Shown: positions 58,797 through 64,000 of the stretch, one piece after another
How positions within the stretch are numbered: the first letter of the stretch is position 1
Layout of the letters: every line of letters starts with the position of its first letter
Origin: a virus
Virus record (IMG/VR): IMGVR_UViG_3300009175_000013
Span: 1-64,000 of that record
Direction: 5' to 3' (one strand)
DNA: 64,000 bases
Notes under the pieces: model-generated
What the model was told of the DNA's origin: nothing
The model's database searches: none
The model's input: the letters and a program-made list of their open reading frames with translations, nothing else
Program-made: the position numbers and the translations under genes

Positions 58797-59558
58797 TTAG
58801 TACCGGTAAATCATGCTGGCATAGGGGTCATCTGACAACAGTAGGGCTTTCTCGTAAACCTCTTTCTGCAGCTCATACCCCTTAGTCTTCATGGCATCAC
58901 CATCCAGTGTCAGAGAGCCACCATCTGGACTTGGGATGCCACCGAACTTCCCACGGGCGTTGCCGAGCATGATCATGGTCTCGGCTAGCATAAGATCATA
59001 CACTAGCAGTTTGTTGGCCGGCGTACGCCATGTTGAGATCGCTGGGATATAGATCACGAAGACTGGAAACGATCCCTTGGGCGTGGGATATAGCCGGATC
59101 TTATTGTCGCCCAAACACTCCCAGTGACCCTCATTACCCAAAATGCGTTGGCTGAACCGGCGATATTGTTGCAGTAGTGTGTAGTCAGTAAGGATGGTCT
59201 GGATGCCAGTGATGTTTCCAATGTTTGCTGCGATAGACTTGGGGATACCGAGTCTTCGCCGATTTTTGTCCATTAAATCAGAATGCGGTGGAACCGAACC
59301 ACAAGATCGCAGGCACGCTTCTTCCCATGATTTCCCATGGTTAGCATCACCAGAAATAAAGTGGGCCATTTCGTCAGCCACAACATCGCCGGCGGCAGCA
59401 GTACAAAATTTATATTGTGATAAGAATATCTCCCCCGTGTTTAAGTCAGTAAACGCTCCCACATTTGCAATTGGAGCGAGCCTTATTTTTAGATTTCGGT
59501 ATAAATTTGCATTTGTAGTAACATCCTGCTCTCTGGGAATAGGCATAGTGGTGTTCAT
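58797..59558 (-). CDS. neck protein gp13-like, C-terminal part of a fractured gene
   Basis: 253 residues from ATG 59558 (GAGG at 8 nt). Residues about 115-253 look like the C-terminal part of a gp13-type neck protein: NIGNITGIQTILTDYTLLQQ, RILGNEGHWECLGDNKIRLY, LMLAETMIMLGNARGKFG then GIPSPDGGSLTLDGD. The first about 110 residues (including DVVADEMAHFI and ACLRSCGSVPPHSD) are unrelated as far as I can see. The start overlaps the 3' end of the endonuclease gene by 113 bp in another frame. The N-terminal half of the neck protein is encoded at 60460-61173. Confidence 0.7.
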   Translation of the reverse strand: MNTTMPIPREQDVTTNANLYRNLKIRLAPIANVGAFTDLNTGEIFLSQYKFCTAAAGDVVADEMAHFISGDANHGKSWEEACLRSCGSVPPHSDLMDKNRRRLGIPKSIAANIGNITGIQTILTDYTLLQQYRRFSQRILGNEGHWECLGDNKIRLYPTPKGSFPVFVIYIPAISTWRTPANKLLVYDLMLAETMIMLGNARGKFGGIPSPDGGSLTLDGDAMKTKGYELQKEVYEKALLLSDDPYASMIYRY

Positions 59559-60423
59559 GCGATACCTCGCTGAGTTCTTCTTTACTTTTGAACCATAATG
59601 TATAAGTTGTCTCTGGCTTAAGAGCTACCGGATTAACAAACTCAATCATGTTGGCATTAAACCCACCCAAGAATAATTCGTACCCAGCTTCACGCTCTTG
59701 TGCTGTCACTCCACGAAATTTTGCCCCAGCGTTTTTTGCAGCTTGAGATGCGTATAGATATTTATCTAGTGGTATCATGTTTTCGGCTGGTTTGACTTCA
59801 ATCCAACAATCTCCATTCGGTGATTGCACCGAAAAGTCCACAAAATACGTTCTTTGTTTGCCAGTTAACCTGTCAGCATATGGCACTCTAATTAGCTCAT
59901 AGTCCCAATTCTCAACAGATGTGTCGCTATCGAGTAGCAAAGCATAAGATAGCTCGTGAAGCGACTTGAAAAGATGAGGTCCATATCCATATCGTGACTT
60001 AGCTTTGTTGATTTTCTTGATGGTTTCTGGATTACACCCTGGGTGCCTATAACCAGTCTTCAACAAATACCTAAGCTGCATAGCCGCCGCCGCATGCTTG
60101 GGAGGCTTCTTTAGACCATATTTTCGAATTTTAGACCGGACAGTGTTAAAATGCAACCCCAACGATTCGGCTATGGTCTTTGCGTCTTTGTTCGCAATCA
60201 AGTATTCATTATATAAATATTTAGGGGTTAGAACTGATGTGTCTTTTCTGGTTTTAATAAACTCGGCATAGGCTATAGAGCTGTGGTTATGAAGCGAGGT
60301 ATCAACACCCAACTCCTTTAACTTACGTTTAACTGTTATTGGTGCACAACCGAATTCGCTTGCGCATTGCTTTAAAGTATGAGATGTGAAATACGCAACA
60401 AGTCGTGAGCAATCAATATTCAT
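59446..60423 (-). CDS. PD-(D/E)XK homing endonuclease inserted in the neck gene
   Basis: 325 residues. Two N-terminal HTH-like units (TLKQCASEFGCAPITVKRKL and DAKTIAESLGLHFNTVRSKI). The nuclease core is LHELSYALLLDSDTSVENWD ... RTYFVDFSVQSPNGDCWIEV then KP, giving Glu, Asp and the ExK pair expected of this fold. Freestanding nucleases of this kind between split gene halves are known from fractured-gene arrangements with split inteins. Start lacks a strong ribosome-binding site. Confidence 0.75.
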   Translation of the reverse strand: MNIDCSRLVAYFTSHTLKQCASEFGCAPITVKRKLKELGVDTSLHNHSSIAYAEFIKTRKDTSVLTPKYLYNEYLIANKDAKTIAESLGLHFNTVRSKIRKYGLKKPPKHAAAAMQLRYLLKTGYRHPGCNPETIKKINKAKSRYGYGPHLFKSLHELSYALLLDSDTSVENWDYELIRVPYADRLTGKQRTYFVDFSVQSPNGDCWIEVKPAENMIPLDKYLYASQAAKNAGAKFRGVTAQEREAGYELFLGGFNANMIEFVNPVALKPETTYTLWFKSKEELSEVSHEHHYAYSQRAGCYYKCKFIPKSKNKARSNCKCGSVY

Positions 60424-60459
60424 ATACTATGTTTGATTGCCCATTGTGTTATTAATATA

Positions 60460-61173
60460 TTAATGCACCAGTATCGGCTGGCCACCATGGCATCCGTAAA
60501 AACAATGTGCACCAACCACATATATTGTTGTGGTCGGCCCAAACCCAGCGGCCTTAACGTTTAAAATCTTGTTCTTGCAACCAACACCAATCGCCTCCCC
60601 AGTCACCGCTTTGGCTTCAACCCAATCATTGATCATGTCGTCGATACCATTGATTTTGATTGGGTGGTTCGGAGTGCACTTTAGCAGGCCACCCTCGTAC
60701 ACAACCTCAACCAGTTCTTGGTCTTGTTCGTGACGTTCTAAGATTAATTTGCGAGGTCCATATGGCGTTTTGGCTTTGAATTCGGGCTTCCACTCAGCCA
60801 AGTCCACAAGCACCCCATCGTCACGCAAAACCATCATCCCATCAGCAAAACAGAACAAGAAGCTCTCGGCCCCGAACACGTCGCCAATATTGGTTGAAAC
60901 TGGATCCCAAGCCACTTCTTGGACCCAGTAGGCATCATTGGGGAGTGGGTAGGTACTCACCAACGGGGTGCTGTAGAAAACGGCGAAACGCTGCTCTTTG
61001 GAGAGATAGTGGGCGATGAAGTTGCCCGTGGTCTTGAGCACGGTCTCCCACTGGTCTTCGCTGACTTCTACTTCTACGGAGGATAGACCTAATTTGGATA
61101 GGACATACTTTTTGATTGGTTCGCTGTCAACCTTCAAAACGTACGGCAGTTCAGACGGTCCCAGAATAGCCAT
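60460..61173 (-). CDS. neck protein gp13-like, N-terminal part fused to a Hint (intein) domain
   Basis: 237 residues. Residues 1-107 are the neck-protein start (SELPYVLKVDSEPIKKYVLS, AYWVQEVAWDPVSTNIGDVF then GAESFLF). Residues 108-237 are a mini-intein: CFADGMMVLRDDG (block A), LLKCTPNHPIKIN (block B), TTTIYVVGAHCFYGCHGGQP then ILVH (block F/G). It has 130 residues and ends in His-stop, so the final Asn and the +1 residue are missing. Normal splicing should not be possible as read. The Cys1 step and N-terminal cleavage could still occur. Confidence 0.75.
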   Translation of the reverse strand: MAILGPSELPYVLKVDSEPIKKYVLSKLGLSSVEVEVSEDQWETVLKTTGNFIAHYLSKEQRFAVFYSTPLVSTYPLPNDAYWVQEVAWDPVSTNIGDVFGAESFLFCFADGMMVLRDDGVLVDLAEWKPEFKAKTPYGPRKLILERHEQDQELVEVVYEGGLLKCTPNHPIKINGIDDMINDWVEAKAVTGEAIGVGCKNKILNVKAAGFGPTTTIYVVGAHCFYGCHGGQPILVH

Positions 61174-61184
61174 AGTTACCTCCG

Positions 61185-61198
61185 CTTTATGTTTGCAA
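61185..61198 (-). promoter_or_regulatory. late-promoter-like element GCAAACATAAAG
   Basis: The minus strand reads TTGCAAACATAAAG, 11 nt before ATG 61173, with CGGAGG between. Confidence 0.5.
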
Positions 61199-61227
61199 CG
61201 CGAAACTCAGCGGCTAGGCTGACCGGA

Positions 61228-61773
61228 TTATAAGGGGAAGTGCATCCCGCCGTGCCCGTAGATGACCCCGCCGACATCCATCTTGATCGTCTGCACGTCC
61301 ACAGAAGTAATGGCCGCTTCAAGCGATGTCTTCAGGGCTTTGCACGCAGCAGCGTTAGCAGCACTCGGCATGGTGTCAGTACTATACCCCTTTGGCCCAG
61401 ATGCGGGACCCTTCCAAACTTTCCCCACACTAATTAATGTCTTTTCGCCGTAGGGCACCGCGGCGCTGTCGTCATCGTAGAATCCCACTACGGTCACAGT
61501 GTCAGGAAATTCGCCCATTTGCGGCTTAACCGAGACAGCATTAACGGTGCTCGCCAGAGAATCAGCATCTACTGCCAACCCCCAATGTACTGCCCCACCA
61601 GGCGCTGCCATATTGATGCCAGGGCCAGTGCCAGACTCATTTTCGAGTGTGGTATAGAGATCGCCCCAGATGAGGTGGGCAATCCGCTCGCGGCTGCGCA
61701 CGATCTCAAACCGTTTCCCGCTACCCCGTTCCGGTACGATCTTGAAATAAGCCACGAATGGGATTCTATTCAT
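61228..61773 (-). CDS. hypothetical head/neck protein
   Basis: 181 residues from ATG 61773 (GGAG 7 nt upstream; an upstream TTG-type start has none). Mixed alpha/beta with Gly/Ala-rich loops (NESGTGPGINMAAPGGAVHW), and a C-terminal GVIYGHGGMHFPL. Possibly a head completion or decoration protein by position. Confidence 0.6.
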   Translation of the reverse strand: MNRIPFVAYFKIVPERGSGKRFEIVRSRERIAHLIWGDLYTTLENESGTGPGINMAAPGGAVHWGLAVDADSLASTVNAVSVKPQMGEFPDTVTVVGFYDDDSAAVPYGEKTLISVGKVWKGPASGPKGYSTDTMPSAANAAACKALKTSLEAAITSVDVQTIKMDVGGVIYGHGGMHFPL

Positions 61774-61785
61774 GTTTCGTCTCCA

Positions 61786-61808
61786 GTACAATATATTTGC
61801 ATAATCCC
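61786..61808 (-). promoter_or_regulatory. late promoter: GGGATTATGCAAATATAT
   Basis: The minus strand reads GGGATTATGCAAATATAT. Almost the same 18-mer (one difference) is found at 62051-62073 before the next gene. The box ends about 12 nt before ATG 61773. Confidence 0.65.
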
Positions 61809-61811
61809 ATA

Positions 61812-62039
61812 TTAGGCGTTCTCGATGGGAGGATCCAGCGGGGGAGCGTCGGCGGCTTCTTGGAACAGATCGCCACCGACACTATTTGGCTGCTCTTCTA
61901 CGAACTTGTCTGCACCCACTTCAAAAATAGTGACCTTACCAAAGGTGGCTGGATCATTGGGGCCAACCATAGCCGATAGGTCTTTCTGAGCTGCAACATC
62001 CACAGTAACTGGAAGGCCACGGTTTCTGCATCTTGACAT
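61812..62039 (-). CDS. small protein, paralogue of the C-terminal domain of the next gene
   Basis: 75 residues from ATG 62039 (AGAGG 6 nt upstream). RGLPVTVDVAAQKDLSAMVG, GADKFVEEQ, NSVGGDLFQEAADA and PPIENA match the C-terminal half of the protein at 62137-62565 nearly residue for residue. Probably a duplicated small structural protein. Confidence 0.75.
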   Translation of the reverse strand: MSRCRNRGLPVTVDVAAQKDLSAMVGPNDPATFGKVTIFEVGADKFVEEQPNSVGGDLFQEAADAPPLDPPIENA

Positions 62040-62050
62040 ATTGCACCTCT

Positions 62051-62073
62051 GATGATATTTTTGCATAATCCCC
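62051..62073 (-). promoter_or_regulatory. late promoter: GGGATTATGCAAAAATAT
   Basis: The minus strand reads GGGATTATGCAAAAATAT upstream of ATG 62039. Its near-identity with the 61786-61808 box outside the coding regions points to a conserved control site. Confidence 0.65.
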
Positions 62074-62080
62074 AGATACA

Positions 62081-62108
62081 CCAGTGGCCCGGAATTCCGG
62101 GCCACTGG
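62081..62108 (-). terminator. 28-bp perfect palindrome, terminator after the 62137-62565 gene
   Basis: A perfect palindrome (CCAGTGGCCCGGAA and its complement) forms a 13-14-bp stem. It starts 28 nt after the stop codon of the upstream gene and lies just before the promoter of the next. Confidence 0.75.
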
Positions 62109-62136
62109 CTGGGGTGTTTCTGAAAAGCCTGCTTGG

Positions 62137-62565
62137 TTAGGCGTTTTCGACTGGCGGAACGATTGGGGCTGCAGCGGAGGCTTCGGCGAAGAGGTCGCCG
62201 CCCACGCTGGCCGCCTGTTCCTGGACGAACTTGTCGGCACCAATCTGGAAGGTCTCGACCACGCCGACCAGAGTCGGGGCGTTGAGGCCAACCATCGCCT
62301 TCAAATCCTTCTGCGCCTGGAGGCCAACGGTGACCGGCAAGCCACGGGTAGCTCCCGCGCTGGCATGGCCCATGAACGGGCTGAAATCGGTCACAGTGGT
62401 AGTCCGGCCATTGTACTGGGTCCGGAATTCCGACCCTGGGACAACCAGGATCAGCTTACGCAGATGTCCGGTGAGGTTCTTGATCGAGTCGCCGCGGAGG
62501 TACTCACGCTGCGAACGAACGGTGCGGAAAATGTGAATTGCTGTGTTTAGGGGTTGGTCTGCCAT
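62137..62565 (-). CDS. virion-type protein, first gene of the minus-strand tail/neck run
   Basis: 142 residues. N-terminal half beta-rich (HLRKLILVVPGSEFRTQYNG, RTTTVTDFSPFMGHASAGAT). The C-terminal half (RGLPVTVGLQAQKDLKAMVG, GADKFVQEQAASVGGDLF) is shared with the protein at 61812-62039. Preceded by GGAG and a CAAAAGTATTTA box, followed by a strong terminator, which suggests high, separate expression. Confidence 0.7.
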   Translation of the reverse strand: MADQPLNTAIHIFRTVRSQREYLRGDSIKNLTGHLRKLILVVPGSEFRTQYNGRTTTVTDFSPFMGHASAGATRGLPVTVGLQAQKDLKAMVGLNAPTLVGVVETFQIGADKFVQEQAASVGGDLFAEASAAAPIVPPVENA

Positions 62566-62610
62566 GATCTTGCTCCTTTACTCAGGCATGTCCTTTACTC
62601 AGGAAACACT

Positions 62611-62629
62611 CCATAAATACTTTTGCCCG
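62611..62629 (-). promoter_or_regulatory. late-promoter-like element GCAAAAGTATTTA
   Basis: The minus strand reads CGGGCAAAAGTATTTATGG upstream of ATG 62565. The divergent lyase gene starts at 62672, with TTGCAGTATTTAACC in the opposite direction. Confidence 0.45.
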
Positions 62630-62671
62630 AAACCCGTACTCTTGCAGTATTTAACCCAGCACGGAGGACCT

Positions 62672-64000
62672 ATGCACGACACATACCAGTCACCCCTAGT
62701 CACCCGCACCGCATCTACAGAAATGTCCCACATCTGGAGCGACAATAACAAATTCAAATTATGGCGTGGACTATGGTACGAGCTAGCCGCCGCTCAAGCC
62801 GCCCTCGGGATTCCCATTACCCCAGCTCAATTGGCAGAGCTCGCAAAGGCCATCAATATCCCCATTAACCACGCCAAGGCTGCAGAGTACGAAGCCAAAA
62901 CCAACCACGATGTCATGGCCCACATTAAACTGCTCGGAGACGACGCCCCCTCTGCGGCTGGCATTATCCATTTGGGTTCGACCAGCCAATTCGTAGTCGA
63001 CAACGCCGACTCGATCAGAATCAGATCATCCATCCAACTTATATTATCTAAACTGCGCAGCCTAGTCATATCAGTAGGCACCTTCGCCCAAGAACACCGC
63101 AGCGTCGCCACTTTGGCCTTGACCCATTTCCAGCCAGCCACGCCGACCACAGTCGGACGCAGAGCCGCATCGTGGTCATATGGTCTATACCTAGTTTACA
63201 CTGAACTGCTCGCCAAATTCCAAAACTTGCGAGCACTCGGAGCTAAAGGCGCGACCGGGACACAAGCCTCCTTTCTTGAACTATTCAGCGGGGATAAGGA
63301 AAAGGTTGATGAACTCGACCGGCGTGTCTGCCGGGCGATCGGTTTCGATGAAATCTACATGCTCAGTGGCCAAACCTATCCTAGAGTAGATGATAGCGTT
63401 CTTACCTGCCTGATCGCAAATTTGGCCGCCGAATGCCAGAAAATCACCACCGACATTCGGCTCCTCAGTGGTAAGGGAGAGATGGCCGAGTCCTTTTCTA
63501 AGGATCAGGTGGGCTCGTCCGCAATGCCCTATAAGAAGAACCCGCTCACGTGTGAACGTGTCTGCGGCCTATCCAAATTCATCATCGGCCTAGCAACTTC
63601 CTCTCTCTTGGTTACAAGCGAGCAATGGCTTGAACGCACCCTCGATGACTCCAGTGCCAGGAGATTAATCCTTCCAGAAGCCTTCCTCGCAATCGACGGC
63701 ATCCTCGAGTCTATGAATAAGATCTTCAAAGGTCTAGTCATCAACAAACGCGTAATTCAAGCACACCTGATGGATGAAATCGGATTCCTGGTCACTGAGA
63801 AAGTGCTAATGATCGCCTGCAAACACGGAGCTGACCGCCAGAAAGTACATGAGGCCATCAAGCAATGCGCCCTAAGCTGCCAAGGCGACACCTTCCTCCG
63901 GGAATTGCAAAAATTGCCAGAATTGGCCAGCATCGATATCGCCAAAGAATGCGCCGCCAGCAGTCTAATCGGCCTAGCCGAGGAGCAGACCATAAGATAT
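62672..64000 (+). CDS. purB: adenylosuccinate lyase (partial, runs to the window end)
   Basis: 443 codons visible, still open at the window edge; bacterial PurB is about 430-480 residues, so it is nearly complete. Start ATG 62672 follows GGAGG. Key motifs: EAKTNHDVMAHIKLLGDDAP (catalytic His region), IIHLGSTSQFVVDNAD, THFQPATPTTVGRR (second His), and the superfamily signature SSAMPYKKNP. It cleaves SAICAR and adenylosuccinate in purine synthesis, in the host cytoplasm. As a phage auxiliary metabolic gene it would raise purine nucleotide supply for replication. On the plus strand, divergent from the structural genes. Confidence 0.95.
   Translation, partial: MHDTYQSPLVTRTASTEMSHIWSDNNKFKLWRGLWYELAAAQAALGIPITPAQLAELAKAINIPINHAKAAEYEAKTNHDVMAHIKLLGDDAPSAAGIIHLGSTSQFVVDNADSIRIRSSIQLILSKLRSLVISVGTFAQEHRSVATLALTHFQPATPTTVGRRAASWSYGLYLVYTELLAKFQNLRALGAKGATGTQASFLELFSGDKEKVDELDRRVCRAIGFDEIYMLSGQTYPRVDDSVLTCLIANLAAECQKITTDIRLLSGKGEMAESFSKDQVGSSAMPYKKNPLTCERVCGLSKFIIGLATSSLLVTSEQWLERTLDDSSARRLILPEAFLAIDGILESMNKIFKGLVINKRVIQAHLMDEIGFLVTEKVLMIACKHGADRQKVHEAIKQCALSCQGDTFLRELQKLPELASIDIAKECAASSLIGLAEEQTIRY

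Noticed and set aside
61786-61808. Archaeal TATA box
   Set aside because: Only about 6 nt separate the box from the ribosome-binding site, so a start 25 nt downstream would remove the site. A bacterial -10 position fits better.
1-64000. Genome-wide TAG to Gln recoding
   Set aside because: Long structural genes are free of internal TAG, and about fifteen genes end in TAG, including portal and gp6.
1-64000. CRISPR array
   Set aside because: No set of regularly spaced direct repeats was seen. The repeats at 11091 and 28650 are tandem and coding.

Overview
This window looks like part of the genome of a large tailed phage with a contractile, T4-like tail (a myovirus) that infects bacteria. Three things support this. 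It holds a nearly complete T4-type head, neck, tail and baseplate gene set: terminase, portal, prohead protease, scaffold, major capsid protein, sheath, tube, gp25, gp6, gp5-like hub spike and tape measure. It encodes a gp55-like late sigma factor, and a recurrent AT-rich element (CAAATATA-like, reminiscent of the T4 late -10 box) sits just upstream of Shine-Dalgarno sites (GGAG). Genes are tightly packed, often with ATGA or TGATG overlaps, and mostly lie on the minus strand. The host cannot be named from the sequence.

Layout. 1-14520 is accessory: an HNH nuclease, a von Willebrand A-like protein with a broken frame, a DUF7873-like protein, two tRNA-like loci, many small unknown genes, a GNAT acetyltransferase, a papain-like peptidase, a capsid-motif fragment, and a methyltransferase overlapping a double-HNH gene. 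14545-27738 is the head module: major capsid protein, scaffold, protease, a large virion-type protein, a portal carrying an HNH intein, and a divergent terminase carrying a mini-intein. 27797-34587 holds a low-complexity acidic/lysine-rich protein, the late sigma factor, a UvsW-like helicase and a second methyltransferase. 34584-44785 is baseplate, spike, tape measure and hub. 44837-47661 is a DnaG-like primase gene flanked by two homing endonuclease genes. 47734-56403 holds fibre-like proteins, baseplate hub, three tail-tube paralogues and a large sheath. 56461-62565 is the neck and tail-completion region, including a fractured neck gene. 62672 to the end is a phage-borne adenylosuccinate lyase.

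The most unusual signal is at 3332-3748 (minus strand). Two consecutive tRNA-like units are in circularly permuted order: T arm and acceptor 3' strand first, then a spacer, then acceptor 5' strand and D arm. Each unit is enclosed by long complementary flanks, and the same near-identical 12-nt word follows the 5' half in both. This arrangement is known for permuted tRNA genes in some algae and archaea. I know of no established phage example, but I could not search.

A second theme is invasion by mobile protein-splicing and homing elements: two inteins, a third Hint domain in a fractured gene, and HNH, LAGLIDADG and PD-(D/E)XK type nucleases placed in or beside essential genes. A third is shared late control: a sigma factor and a family of matching promoter-like boxes drive the head and tail genes.
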